DNA from: Vespula vulgaris
Taxonomy: Eukaryota > Arthropoda > Insecta > Hymenoptera > Vespidae
Length of the DNA: 64,000 nt
Reading direction: 5' to 3'
Assembly (NCBI RefSeq): GCF_905475345.1
Contig: NC_066586.1
Location: 3,512,501-3,576,500, forward strand
The stretch's first letter is position 1. Every line of letters begins with the position of its first letter. The notes beneath the pieces are model-generated. The model ran no database searches. It saw nothing but the letters and a program-made list of their open reading frames with translations, and was not told the DNA's origin. Shown piece by piece: positions 26,883-40,567 of this stretch. The position numbers and the translations under genes were made by a program.

Positions 26883-27392
26883 CCTGTACCTTTTTTAATT
26901 GAGACACTCTTATACATTTATTAGAGATTAAGGTGTCTCCACTTTTTGCATTCCTGCGCAATTCCAATTTTTGTACGCTCTTGCAAAGACCGATGGGGAA
27001 ATATTATTACATGTAATCGTAAAGGAAATCGAAAAGAGTGGGAGAATGTATGTATGTCCGATAGAAAAAAGAACGTGAAAGAGAAAAGGAAAGAAAGAGA
27101 GAGAAACAGAATGAAAGAAAAAGAGAGATGGATGCATTTGTTATGATCATACAATTGAGTGAAAGTGCCTTTCACGATGTTTCGTATTCTTTGTAGCTTT
27201 TCGACGTCAATGGGAAAGCACTTTGTCTTGTTTATTATCTTTATTCTTAGTTATTATCTTTCGTACTTTGATATATCATATAAAAAAAAAAGACAAAAAG
27301 AAACAGAAAAATCTATTAACAAGAGATTTAATAAAAAGAAACGTGTAAAACAATGTCTCTTCAGCTTAAATTTTACGAGAAACTTGCTAATG

Positions 27393-27396
<4 letters not shown>

Positions 27397-27439
<43 letters not shown>
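27397..27439. repeat. (TA)n microsatellite
   Basis: A pure TA run, with further short TA runs at about 27467-27496. Confidence 0.9.
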
Positions 27440-27445
<6 letters not shown>

Positions 27446-27876
27446 CATATGTATGTAAATACAAATATATATATAGTAAGTATATATATATATATCTGGT
27501 AAGTTTTAATGCTCTGTTTATAATTTTTCTCTTTTTATTTTGTCAACATAATTAAGAGATACTTCTCGCATTCCCAGGACCGAAAGCCTGACATAGTTAA
27601 ACTAATTTGAAAGAACTTAATTTTAAACGGTGCATAATACTTCTTTACTTCGCTCAAACTTGTGAATTGTTTAAAGATAAGAGAAACAGAAGAAAATTGA
27701 AAGGAAACAAGAAAAAACAAGAAATAGGAAAGAAATGGTATCGTCGTTTATCTATACTATACTTCTTCCCCTTCGATTAAAATCGTGCTCTAATTCTATA
27801 CAAGTTGACAAACTTTTTTATCATTGTACATTATAAAAGAGAGTGATTTTTTAAATGCATGAAAAATACTGTGTAT

Positions 27877-27964
27877 ATACATAGATACATACATACATAC
27901 ACACACATATACATACATACAGACAGATGTACCTACGTACGTCCATACATACATGCATACAGAC

Positions 27965-27995
<31 letters not shown>

Positions 27996-27996
27996 C
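27877..27996. repeat. (CATA)n tetranucleotide repeat
   Basis: CATA units with CAGA, CGTA and CATG variants, ending in a TA run. Both strands give Tyr/Val/Met-rich or His/Thr-rich frames that are artefacts. Confidence 0.85.
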
Positions 27997-30900
27997 ACAC
28001 ATTTATTTTTTAGATTGTTGCGTAATTCCTATCATATTCCACGGGCTTACGTCAGAATTCTCTCGTCAAAAAGATGTAAATTTGTTTACCTTCAGAATCA
28101 ATGAGAAATGAGCTGCCCGTTACAGTTGCAGATAACAATGATCGATTATATTTATTTCTGTTTCTCTCTCTCTCTCTCTCCCTCTCTCTCTCTCTCTTTC
28201 TCTGTTTAATATTATATCAAGGATAGAAATGATGCAACAATCTAATATATTCTTCCATGATTGGCAAATATGTCTGTATCTTCTTTTCTCTTTATGATCG
28301 GTATATCTACCGATTCGTCGATCCGAGGTGCAGTTCTATTCAAAAAATAAGTGGTACAATTTATTTATTACCACGTAGCTGTTAACTTCGATTTAACGAA
28401 GAAAGAAAGGAAAAAAAGAAAAAGAAAAAGAAATAGAAAAACGAACAAAAAAAAGAAGAAAAGAAGAAAAAAACAAAAACAAAAAGTAAAGAGAGCAGAG
28501 AGGAGAACATAATTTTAAAGTGCGAAGCTTCGCGGCTTTTAAAATCGATCTTAAAAAATGTTATGAATGATCGAAAAAAAAAAAGAAAACGAAAATGGCA
28601 TTTCTTTGTAATAACAAGTTGTCGTGAAAACTTATATACCGGAGACACGATAATCCATTTCTTTCTTTTTTTGAATGAGAGAATTTAGATCGGACATATC
28701 TAAATACACATATTTAAGTACATAGATTGTTCGATCGTCGAGATATATGAGCGTGAGTATGAGTGTGTATACGTGTGTTTGTGCGTCTGTGTATGCCTGT
28801 ATGCTTGTGTTTGTGATCTGTTTTGAAACGAAGGGAAAAAGGTGTAAAGGCTTAGTGTTAAGGCCAAGTTTTCGATTTAACGAGAAACTTAGAACGAAGA
28901 AAGGAAAAAAAGAAGGTACCCTAGATTATATTTAGAAGTTTAAATATTACACACAGCCGATTACGATATACGTCTTGTCTAAGAGACTAATACGTTATTA
29001 TTCCAACGTTACGCTCTTCTATTCGAGTTATTAGAAGGTATCAGAACCATCGCGTAGGATAAATCGATCGACGTCACGTGCCGTTGACCTCGAGAGTTCA
29101 TGTAGTTACATACGTAGCTACGTACTACATACATATGTACATACGTGCTACTTGAAGCATCAGAGTCACACGGTAACGTGCAATGATCGTCTCGTCCGAT
29201 CCGATTACATTCAGAAAGGATTTATATCACGCGAGTTTCTAATTTAATCGAGGATGGTACAAACGTTTGATTGAGAATTGCCAAGGATGATTTGAAATGA
29301 TGTACTTGAACAATCATCGATCGTTATGATCATTATAAATATTTTTTCAAGGACATTTCTTTGTAAAAAAAAAAGAAAAAACAGTACAGATTCTTCAATT
29401 TCTTGGTCACCAGATCTCTCTTATTAGTTTTTCTTTCCTTTTTATTTCCTTCGTTCTTTTTTTTTTTTTAAATACCCATTTAAAGAAGTTTCGTAGGTTT
29501 TGTTTATCTAAAATAAAAGAATAGATTTTTCTTTTTTTATATTTTATTATACACATAGTTAGAAGATCTTAGAAGGAGTCTCGGGAACTCTTAGAAGCGT
29601 ATACACCATGCTTTGAGAATCATTGACGTAGAAAGAGAGCTTTTTCCGTAGATAAGAAAAAAAGGAACAAGGAAAAAGATTTTTCAAAGACTATGAATTC
29701 TTTTCCTCCATGCATTTGGTCCATAACGATCTATCGATCCTCGAAGAAATTGAGGAAATAGATCTTTCTCTCTGTCTCTTTCTATCTCTTTCTTCGTGTA
29801 TGCACCCTTTTGTCTCTCCTCGTTGTCCCGAGGCGAACCGGCGAAAGGCGATTCTTCGAAAATTAAGGACAATGTTTCCGAGCCGTTTGCGACGATGCTT
29901 GCGAGGGGAAAAAATAATATAAAAATAACAAGCCCGCGTTTGGGAAGTTGGTCGATGAAGAGAAGAGTATCGGTATATACACATATAATCGTTCGATGAG
30001 ACGTTTCTTCGTTGGTTCAACGAGGAAGGAGAACTTTTTTTATTTTTCTCTTGTTCTTTTTTTGGATTTCTAAGTTGTTCGTCGACGAACATAATGAATT
30101 TACGTGATCGTTAGTAAAAGTCCGATAACGAGCGAAAAGGAAAAAAAGAAAAACGAATTACGAAAAAAAGTAGTTTAAAGCAGACGTGTCAAACTTATTT
30201 TATTTCTTCGATCGATTATGCTAATTAAATCATAGTCGTGCGTTGCCAAGAGTTTCTTAGATCCATTTCAATTCTCTTCGCAAATTCTTTTCTTTTTATT
30301 CTTTTTTCTTTTTTTTTTTTTTTAATTCAACTTATTTCCATGCGTCAAAAATTGAATCAGTAGAATATCTTTTTACGCTTTACAATATCTTTATAATTTC
30401 TTTAACGCAATGAGAAAATTTGTTTGACATGTACTTCTTTAAATAAAAAAATACGTATGTACCTTCTTCGAGTGTTACCGATCAACATGAGAAAAATCAA
30501 TCGAGTGATTTCGTTTTTCGTAGCTTTAAGAATATTAATATCGTAGCGAGAAACGACGAAGTGATCGCATGAAAAATGATAAGATAAAAAAAAAAGAAAA
30601 GAAGAAAAAAAAAGAAAAAGAGAAGAAAGCGAGAAAATCGAGGGCCGATAAGCGAGCCGTAAAAATCGTAATCATTCTCATAGTTACTAAAATATTATCA
30701 CATCACTATTTGCAATTTACTGCTACCTACAATTATTACTATACGATTAGCAACTAATAAGCTTTCTTATGCCATTTCTCTATTGTACCACTTATACATT
30801 TGACGCACGACTTTTTCGAGAATAAATCTTTATGAAACGCTCCATTCTTTTGTAATTTGGTTGTTCTTTCTCTCGAATCGCGAGATATATACATTTTCCT

Positions 30901-31563
30901 TTTTTTCCTTTTATGGAAAATCGATCCATATTTCGAATTGACAAAACACGGAATATCTCGAATATCTTCTAACAGAACAACGTGACACCTGTTTTTTTTT
31001 ACGATTGTATATATCAACTTTCTTTATGTTCGATGTGTACTATGACACTCGAGTCACGAACGAGCTTCTCTCGAATACTCTTACTTTCCTCAAGAGTGTA
31101 AAGTCTAATGATAAAACGATTTAAAGGGCACACTTGTATCGTATGACAAAATATTCCTGATTTTCGTTTAATTTTACAATATATCAAGTTTATAATGAAA
31201 ATTACGATGTATTAAGAATTATATTTCTTTTTGTTTATATTTTTCTTCCTTTTTCTTTTCCAAATCAATATTTAATGTTTTTATCTTAGATAAATCTTTT
31301 TAAAAGAAATTATGAACTTCCTGCCGAACGCGTTAAAATTTCTTATTAACTGTATCAGCCGTTCCATAAACTCAACGTTATGCCTTCAGGATATAATTTC
31401 AAACATTAAATTGTCCCGAGGCTTAGCGCCCGGCTAATTGTTGTTTACGCGATAGACCAATAAGCTTCAATTCGATATACCCTCTCAATTACCTCTTCCA
31501 TATACCCCTCGACTTCATCTCCCTCTTGTTATCTCTCTCTCTTTTTCTCTTTCCTTCTTTTTA

Positions 31564-31565
<2 letters not shown>

Positions 31566-31598
<33 letters not shown>

Positions 31599-31610
31599 AT
31601 GTATCTATCT
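31566..31610. repeat. (CT)n/(CTAT)n repeat
   Basis: A CT run passing into CTAT units. Confidence 0.8.
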
Positions 31611-32098
31611 CTTCCTCTCTACTTTTATCTATCTCTCCTGTCTCTTGATACATCCCAAAAGCGACTATGCTAATAAAGCCTCCGTGACGTACTTGATCGA
31701 ACGCAAAGAAATGGAATTATATTTGAAATCTAGAACGAACTAAGTGAATTACACTTTGGATGAACGATTAAAGTCTTCTTTACGTTGACGTTATCCGTGT
31801 CAGGTTGGCTATTTCGAGCGTTGTAACGTACTCGAAACTGTCTTTTAACTATACCGATCGAAAGTGCATTGAAATTATCAAAGTGAATGCTCCTGAAGTA
31901 GGATCAACGAGATTTCTTCTAATGTCTCTGAGAAAAAAAGAAACGATAAGAGTTTCGTTTGATGCTTGTTTGTACTATCGGGAAGGTTAATCCAATAAAA
32001 AAAGAAAAGAAATGAGGAAAAAAGAAAAACAAAATCAGTGACAAAAATAAAAAAAAGAAAACAGGGTCAACGATTTATCTCTCTCAAAGTTCTAATTG

Positions 32099-32161
32099 CA
32101 ATTTCCTCCAGCTTTTATCGATAATACGAGGCTGCCTACTATCGACAATTAGAGGAAATTG
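32099..32161. other. imperfect hairpin of about 63 bases
   Basis: Outer arms 32099-32108 and 32152-32161 are perfect 10-base reverse complements. An inner 6-bp stem (TCGATA with TATCGA) and a small AGGC/CCT-type tip lie inside. The size is in the range of small animal microRNA precursors, but the internal loop is asymmetric and there is no expression or conservation evidence. Confidence 0.4.
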
Positions 32162-35069
32162 AACTCATTCCCGTTTTAAAGAGCATTAACGGAGGATACT
32201 TTAAATGCTTAAAAAAAAAAAAACAAAAAGAAAAAAAGAAAAGTTTGTTTTAAATTCTCTTCGTAATATAAGTATTTTCTTACTTCTTCGAATTATCAGT
32301 AATGAAATTTCGAGACCGAACTATCGTCAATGTAAAGAAATAACGTTTAAACATAAATTACTTATGGTATTTCTTTTAAAAACGCAGAGTTATTCTTTCG
32401 TTTACTCTTTTAATCGTTCATTTGAAATATTTCGAGGTAACTATTTCTTTGAGTGTGTAGGTCTGTAATGTATTTCTTAATTGTATTTTCAGATTCAAGA
32501 TTTCACAGCTGTATCTTGCGATGGAACATGGTTTTCCTTTAATGTAAACACACTCATGAAACTTGTTCGCTTTTAGAGTTTGTATTTGAAGGCAACCGAA
32601 TGGGAAAAACGTATAACACGATCGCAAAACGTTTCTTCCGTGTATGTCTTGATCTTCGTATTTTCAAGAAGCGAATAGGTATCTCTCAAACTTGTTTCGT
32701 TAAAGTTTAAATAAACGATTCGGTAGAACCATAATTGGTACAAGAACCTCGAATTTCACCGAAAACGTTCTCTTATCTTTGTCTATTCTTATTGCAAACT
32801 CTAATGTTTCAAATGTTTTATTTATAGAATCGAAAACGAGGGGGATTTATCGAAGTGAGGAGAAAATAAAGAAGGCTAGACAATATTTTATTCTGAATAA
32901 TTCATTTATATTTGCACTTAAGTCCTCTGCAATAAGTATCGGAGTTGAATTAACATTTTGCGAACATTACTCTTTCTAAATCTTAAATCTCTCGGTTGAC
33001 AGGGCCGTTTTTTAAAAGAGCCTGGAGTATAATATTCTTCGTAGAAAATTATACTGTCTTCTGAGAAGCAACAGCCTTGAGGAATGCGCACTTCAAAGAT
33101 ACATACACCTACACGTTTATCCTCTTGGAGTTGGTCGGGTCGTTCAAAATATTTTTCTACGATATTTTACAAGCAGTAAATGAAAATCTTCACAAGATAT
33201 TCTCCATCGGATAGGAAGTCGTGAGTTTTCTTTCGGTTAGTGGTGAGACAAAAAGAGAAGATAAACAATGAATTTGACATGAACAGTATTTCCTACTTTA
33301 TTCTCTTTCTTCGCAGTTGCTGATTCGGCGCCGAGACGGCTAAAGCCAGTTCGTTTCGGTTTTAGATATTTCCTTCTGGATGGCGACGTTACGGAAACAC
33401 AGTATAGTCGAGACAAGTCGGTTGTCCTACTTTAAGCTAGCACTAGCTAACCAATTGAGAAACCTCGTTCCGAGACAATCATGATCAAAATGATCACCGG
33501 CGAATGGTGATACTTTATTGAATAGGATATATAAAATATATCTACTTATCATTCATAAGTATACGCTTATTTCTACGATTATATTATGACTTCACTTTTT
33601 TAATTATATAATATAAAATAGTAACATAGATCATAGTAGACATCTCAGTAAGTTTTGTTTAATTATAAATTAAAATTTTTCATTTATTCATTCATTATAA
33701 AACTCGTTGAGTAAAGAGATAATCAGATAGTTCGAGCTTTCGAATAAGATGATAAGGCTTAATAAAGATTTATAGGAATATAATTTTCTCGGAAAATCTC
33801 TTTTGAAATCTCATTTGGAATTATGGAAATCATTTTCTTTCTAATTACGAGCTTCAACGTAAGAACGGTAACGGATTTATTTTGGGTAATGAACAAATCC
33901 CTTTCTATCGATTGATCTTCTTTGACACGATTCTAAGAAGATGCAAAAGCATGACTCATACTTTCATGGCGTGTATCCAGCATGCTGTCATTTTCATAGT
34001 GATTCATCTTATAATTCTGCTACGTTCAACGATGACTTTACACAATTAATGCGTCAATTTTACAAGCATTTTCACAATTTTTAACAAAATATACTATGAA
34101 ATATAGATTTCGTATGTTTTCACTAAAACAGGAAAATAAATAAACAAATATGAACCATGAAATGTGAAAATGTTATACGAGCGTGTAGGTGTACATAAAA
34201 GAATTATGTTTTTGTTATAACCGGAGAGCGAAAATTGTATTCGTCGGCATTGGAAATACAATTATACGAAAAAGTAATTACTCTGTTAATGACGTTTCCA
34301 AACTAAATCGAAAAGACTGTTAACTTTTTCAAGAGCAAAAATTCTTCTGGGAATAACGAAGTAAACGATTGTGATTTTATAGTTCGATTGGTACATTAAA
34401 ATCATCCAATGAATTTTTTTTTAAACAACTTTTAAATTGTTTTAAAAAAGAAACAGATTTTAATATTTTTTCGATCAAAACTCGACGTGTTCTCTATGCA
34501 TGTCCAATAAAATAAAGAGAAAACATTGGTATAGTAGTAACTGTAGATTCCATATCATTAGGATTCTCGATCTTATCTCGTGCTTATTTTCATAAGGTTC
34601 ATGTAAATTTCACATTGTAATCTCTCTAATGAAACTTCCTTTATGACGTTGATCTCTCGTTTTTATTGATTTCACGTTGGAAGCTCGGAAAAAAGAAGGA
34701 AAAACAAAAAAAATGTTTAACATTCCTCCGATCAAATCGAAATACATTATCTCGATTATCAAGACTACATTATAACTTACTTTTTCATAATTTAAATATC
34801 CACTCGAACTGTCGTTCAATCTGCATTAACAATAGCGACTATAATTCAATGAAATATTTTGACCGAGTTCTCCGTAAGAAATAAATGACAGCGTAAGGTT
34901 TAGATTGATGGAAATAGGAAGAAAGGAAGCAAGGTTGAAATCCAAAACTGTACGGAACCGAAGTAGTATAAGGCGGTAATCGATATTTCCTCTTTCTCTC
35001 CCTCCCCCCTCCCTCTCTCTCTTCCTCTTCCATCTAACGTCACGAGCTTTACGCTGCGATCAGCAGCGT

Positions 35070-35070
35070 C

Positions 35071-35104
<34 letters not shown>

Positions 35105-35155
35105 TTCTCTCTCTTCCTCTCTCCTTTTCTCTCTCTCTTTCTTTCTCTCTCTTTC
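35070..35155. repeat. CT-rich microsatellite
   Basis: A CT/CTTT run immediately upstream of the GC-rich block that may be the 5' exon of gene B. Confidence 0.8.
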
Positions 35156-35229
35156 ACTGATAAATCGATTCTGCTATTCACCATTTCTTAATGGATAGCA
35201 AGTATAGTACTAGAGAAAAGGGAACGACA

Positions 35230-35540
35230 TGATTTGGACGATTACGCTTGAAAGTTGGTTCCCTTTTACTTCACGGTGCAGAACCCCCATGAAAGCTTTC
35301 GAGCGCTTGCTTTCGAGCGCCCAGGGGAGCCTGTCGCTGGCAAAGGCTGGATGTAGTGACGTATCGACCGACGGGGTCACCAGAGGTCACCAAAGTTCAT
35401 ACCGTCTCGCGGTTCACGAACCCACCGACGAAACTACCCTGCGCGCTTCCGCCTCTCGTTAAATCCAACATTTCATTGTACAACTTTTCTTTCCACGCCG
35501 ATGATCATTACAAACGAGAACGACATTCTGATAAGGGAAG
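35230..35540 (+). other. GC-rich block, candidate 5' untranslated exon or promoter region of gene B
   Basis: GC content is well above that of the flanks. A plausible donor, GGGAAG followed by GTATGT, is at 35541. One frame is open from 35293 to the donor and would join the exon at 36694 in frame, but it has no ATG, so a noncoding exon is more likely than an N-terminal extension. The block also holds a 12-base direct repeat at 35295-35306 and 35309-35320 (GCTTTCGAGCGC, 14-base period) and the half-site array at 35374-35399. I see no clear TATA box. Confidence 0.35.
35374..35399 (+). promoter_or_regulatory. three nuclear-receptor half-sites at 10-base spacing (double DR4)
   Basis: GGGTCA at 35374-35379, AGGTCA at 35384-35389 and AGTTCA at 35394-35399 form two overlapping direct repeats with 4-base spacers. 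Insect EcR/USP and related receptors can bind direct repeats of this type, and the 10-base period places all three on one helix face. It lies 1.3 kb upstream of the gene B start codon. Receptor binding is inferred. Confidence 0.45.
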
Positions 35541-36694
35541 GTATGTACGTGACGATTATCGGGAGAGATAGCCCTGTGATATCATTTTTGTTTTCTTCCA
35601 ACGTTTTCGTGTCCAGATCGTGTTGGATCAGCTTGTTGGATCAATTCGTTTTTCTTGTTTTTTTTTTTATCTTTTTTCCTTTTTTTTCTTTTTTTCGTTT
35701 CGACGTTAATTTTATTTTCGACCGAGTTCCCTTATCGAGTCTTCGATCGCGCGACATATCGCTTTTTTTACTCTCGATTTATAGTCTTTATAATCACGTT
35801 TTTTATTATCTTGGTTTAGAATATTAGTTGGTTGACATTTCACTGGTTATACGAAATAAGTATATGTATGTTGTATGTATGTATTATGTTGGTATATCTA
35901 GGTCTTCGAACGTTTGAACACACGATAGGGTTTATAGAACGGGTATACATAGTAGATAGGCATGTTTACATTTATCAAGACGATAAAAACATTTCATATT
36001 TAGAAAATACATATTTGCATATTTAGGAAACCGCGTTCCCTACTTCGTTTACTACAAAAATCGATTAGCGCTGACGTCATCACCAGTATCACTCGATAAC
36101 TGTTCAACTATGAATAAATAATTCTACATCGGTGATACGAATGAAAACCAATTACAATTTTGTTCGCCATATTATCGATCTTCCGATATAGACACATAGA
36201 TAGTCACTTGTCACTTCGGTAATTCTATTGAAATCGTAACAGGTAGTGGTATATTAGAAACAAATGTAACGAGAGTATCAGGGCAAATTTCAATCGTCAA
36301 TGCACCGATTAACATTTATTTCTATCGGAGTAATTAACGATTTGGCTTATTCCGTTTCTTTTTATATCCTATACACGTGAATAACGTTATTATGGATTAA
36401 ACTCAATGAGGAACGATCGATATCTTTTCTGTGAAAAAAGAAAACGTGTTGGAGAAAAGGAAGGAAAGTAGGATTGAAAAATTGCCAAGGTGAACGATTC
36501 ATTTTCGCTTTCGCTTTTCTTTTCCATTTCGAAAATGAGAGATGTGGGCATTTTCTCTCTCTCTTTCTCTCTCTCTCTTTCCATCATATTTCTCTTTATT
36601 CTATCAGAAGCAAAAAAAAAACAGTGAAGGAACGATGGCGAGCCGATCGATCGGCGTTTATAAGCGTAATTATCCACGATTACACATTTGCAGA

Positions 36695-38301
36695 ATGATC
36701 GGGGCCATGCCAGCAGTGGCTGTACGCCATGAACGTAGAAGACAAGAAAAGAGGCTAAAGCGACCGAGTCAGCTTTATTTGGGCGGCCAATGGATGCCAC
36801 CCCTTCAAGGTTCACCACCTACACCTAGTCCCCACGGACACAATAGTCATCTAGAACCGCTTCCAGAGCTTTATCTTTGCGGCAAGGTAATCTACGTTTT
36901 AATCTTTCACAACGAGGACATTTCCGTTTTCTCTTGACCTATTTAAAGTCTTCATTTTTTTCTTTTTCTTCCTTGGGCGAATATCTCCTCGGGCGAACGA
37001 ACGAGCGAGGTCATTGACACGTTACTAGGAAACGTATCAGAAAATTTTCTTTCACTTTTAAACGATTTATTATCATTCATGATTGATTTTATAACTTTGC
37101 GTTACGAGATCAGCTTTTATTTAATAACAATCGCAGCCTTGACTTTCTGTTTCTATTTTTTTCTCTCCTTCTCTCTTTCTTTAGGTAGATCGATTAAAAA
37201 GATTAAAATACTAAAACTTTCATTATAGAGCTCTTTCGAAGAATCCTTTAGCATAGAAGAGTTACATTCAACGATCATGCGAGGTGAATCATTCTATACA
37301 CCTAAACGTACTTCGACACAAGATTCTTTATTATATTATTTCAATCGATACACATAAACTTAGAACTCTTTTGTCAATATTTCTAAAGCGCGTTCGATTA
37401 AAATGAAAATAAATATTTGAGGAGACGTCATTCCATTGGAATCTTCCGATAGTTTCATGACGCAATTCGATTCGAGTCCCTCCCGACAATTCGCTAGATC
37501 TCCTAACAGTGTCGTTATTCGCAGATATCCGGTTTGCACGCAGTCGTGGTGTGTCTGTTGTTGGGTGCAGTGGTACTCGTGGTTGGTCTTGTCCAACTTG
37601 CCCCGGGGGCAACGACCACCGACCACAGACTTGCTCTACTCATCGCAGGCGCCACTTTGCTCTTACTCGGTAAGTTTATCTTTCGTTACATTAATCTGTA
37701 TCTTTCTAAGGTTTTATCTCTTGACTTTCTCTCTTGGATTCTTTTTAGAAAGTAAGAAAAAATTTCTGATCCCATATGATAACAAACCACCAAATAACAG
37801 AGCTATAATAATAACAGAGCTGGAACACGACAATACATTTTTTCCAAGTAGTCGTACTATTATTTTTCTTAGAAGAATAAAAAGAAACAAAAATGATTGC
37901 TTAACTTTCTAGAGGATTCTTTCAAATGAAACCATAACAAAGACCCTTGTCAAAAATAAAGAAAAACTTTGGAACTTTTAGGTATCATCCTGGCTGCCGT
38001 GAGATGTTACGTTCTACATTGCGTTCCCCTACCAGCGGATTCTCCCGTAGCCACTCCCCTTCCCCCACCGACGAACGAACACCATCATCAGGCGATGGTA
38101 TCCAGAGGTACCCTCGACCTTTTAGTCGGTCATCAGAATCAACCGGAAACCGACGCTCTTATGCGAACCGAGCAACAGCAAGATCATCAGCAACAGCAAC
38201 AACAGCAACAACAGCACCATCATTATCATCATCATCATCAACATCACGGTAACCATAAGAAGAAGCGTAGCTCGCAAAGCTCTTATCCAGACGAAGCCTA
38301 A
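36695..38301 (+). CDS. gene B: two-pass membrane protein with Gln/His-rich tail (3 coding exons)
   Basis: Coding exons are 36695-36886, 37525-37669 and 37982-38301, together 218 aa. Introns of 638 and 312 bases have GT-AG borders (AAG|GTAATC, CTCG|GTAAGT) and phases 0 and 1. The ATG follows the acceptor TTGCAG by one base, as in genes A and C. An Arg/Lys/Glu-rich stretch (10-23) is followed by a Pro-rich region and the box PELYLCGK at the end of exon 1. Membrane segments lie at about 68-90 and 99-121; intron 2 falls inside the second. The tail carries Gln- and His-runs (177-203) encoded by CAA/CAG and CAT/CAC repeats, then KKKRSS. Gene C shares GAVVLVVGLVQLAPGA exactly. An in-frame ATG at 36635 without splicing is an alternative start. 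The function is not recognised. Confidence 0.82.
38176..38251 (+). repeat. coding CAA/CAG and CAT/CAC repeat in gene B
   Basis: Triplet repeats within the last coding exon encode the poly-Gln and poly-His runs. Mixed synonymous codons suggest an old tract rather than a recent pure expansion. Confidence 0.75.
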
Positions 38302-38973
38302 TCTTTGCATCACGAGTCTGATCTGCGTGAATCAGAGAGCAAAAGAGAAAGAAGAAAAGATAGAAGTGATAAAGAGAGAGAGAGGAGGAGAGACAGAAGA
38401 TTAGATAGAGAGAGAAAATACAGAGAACAAGAAAGAGAGAAAATGTATGAACAAAAAAGAAATCGTGAAACAAAGGAATACGAACGAGATAGAAATTGTG
38501 AAAATGTTAGAGGAAAAAAGAGAGTATATGAGAGATAGAGGCAGAGATAGATAAAGAAAGAGAGAGATTCTCCATGGTTAGAAAGTAATAGAAGGAAATC
38601 CGTCGAGACATCGTGATGTCTCTTATGATGCCCTGTATATGTACATTGTACTCGATTCTTTTATCTTTTGTAACTTTCTATATATAAATAATGCATATAC
38701 ATATTATACACACACATATATATATATACATAATACTATACTATACATATTATATATATACGTACGTACCGTGTACTCAGTACTTAACATTACTGAGGAA
38801 AGTGCACTTTTCTGTAAAGTGTATTGGGTGCTCGTTCTTTCAACCTATTTCGATCAATTTCGTTCATTTAAAAGTAAGCCAAATTTAATGGGACAAAATG
38901 GAGGGAAAAGAAATAATTAAGCCCAATCGATACATGCATATATTCGAAATAATGAAATATATTAAAAGTGATA

Positions 38974-38979
38974 AATAAA
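38974..38979 (+). terminator. candidate poly(A) signal, gene B
   Basis: AATAAA about 670 bases after the stop of gene B. It is one of several possible sites in AT-rich sequence. Confidence 0.25.
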
Positions 38980-40527
38980 TGAATCGACGAAATTATTTCG
39001 TTCGGTGTAAGAAATATCAAAGAAAAAAAAAAAAAAATTCGAAATGGCTCGGTTAATATGGGCACCCTGTACATTAGCGACGGAGCTCGTTACCACTATA
39101 AAAGACTAAACTTTTTTCTGACAAAACCGATGAAATCTCTGTACAAAAGCGTGTTATATGTATATACATACATACATACATAAATACATACATACATACA
39201 TATATATATATACATATATACATAGAATAGAACGCATATAAAAAATAAAAAAAAGAAAAAAACACAAAGAACTCATACGAATTATCGGAAGGATTCGTTA
39301 TACTTCTCTGCACAAGTACTTACATACTACTACATACGTTAGACGGGGATTAGGAAACAAATGAGAACGATCCAATCGAGTTTTTTGATTTTTTCTCTTG
39401 AGAGTAAACAGGGCATGAAAAATACGTGTATCGTTTTGATTAGGTACTAAAGAGAGAAATAAAGGGTATAAGAGAGCGAGGAAGAAGGAAAGAATAGGAG
39501 AAAATAAGATACGGAGATTGGACGGACAGTTGGTAATAAATTCCATGTGATTTTACGTGCCAATCTTGGAAACCAATATTCCAATATATTCCACAAGAAT
39601 ACTTCATTTCTTTCTTTCTGCTAAGCTCGTTTGTTTCAGAAATCTCGAGACGATTGAATTAATCTCGAAATTACAAAAGTTAGGAAATCGTTTATCCCGT
39701 CTATCTTAAAACAAATTTTCTGTCTTTCGGAATATGTACAATTGAGGAGATACAATCGATTGATATTTTACTATTTGTTGTTTTTTTATTATTCACGATT
39801 TACGATGAAACGAAATGTTTTCAATCGAGGTAAAAAACAAAAAAGAAAAAAAGAAAAAAGAATAAAAAAAAGGAACAAAGCGTTTGATATAATAAGCTTA
39901 CATACATACGTCCGATTTTAAGATTATTTATTCGCGTACACGAAGGAGAAGAGTTATGGGTGATGTTTTTATTTAGCACTAAGAAAGAAGGATCAAAAAT
40001 AGATGTCGATATCTATCTATTCGTTTTATTATTAAAAGAAAGGAGGAGGGTTACCGATGATGGGGAAAAACAAATTTTACATGAGATTCTCGAACACGCA
40101 TACGCATAGATACACATACACTCAAATACGTACTTACACAGCATCCGACATCGCTCGCATTTTTCAAATACGAGCCTTGTATATACTAAACGAATTCCCC
40201 ATTTTTGACGTAGGACGATGATATAGGGAGAAGAATGGGAGCGGAATGTTCGAAGAAAGGGCGATATACGAAAGTAAAAATACAGAAGACGAAGAAGAAG
40301 AGAAAAATGAAGATTTTATTGTGGGCGAGGAAATGGTGGGTTGGGAAGAGTTGAGAGGAGGATAATAATAATAATAATAATAAGTGTCGTTACTTTTAGC
40401 TAGGACTTATCGATACGTTTTATCCAGCACTTGCACTTAATCTCGATGCTATTTTATCGAGGGTTAAAATTTTAGTAAAATGGAAAAAGAATGGGCAAGA
40501 GAAGAATAACCAATGAGAATGATATTG

Positions 40528-40535
40528 ACGATGAC

Positions 40536-40567
<32 letters not shown>

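Larger units (their letters stand above)
22513..35229. other. AT-rich region between genes A and B, no gene seen
   Basis: About 12.7 kb with no supported coding exon. It holds microsatellites at 24544-24587, 25061-25099, 25200-25227, 26789-26882, 27397-27439, 27877-27996, 28166-28199 and 31566-31610, and a hairpin at 32099-32161. A GC-richer patch at about 33315-33510 starts after an acceptor-like CTTCGCAG but has no convincing donor or protein. Confidence 0.6.

Noticed and set aside
37331..37626. Minus-strand frames over gene B exon 2
   Set aside because: Antisense shadows of a well-supported plus-strand exon.
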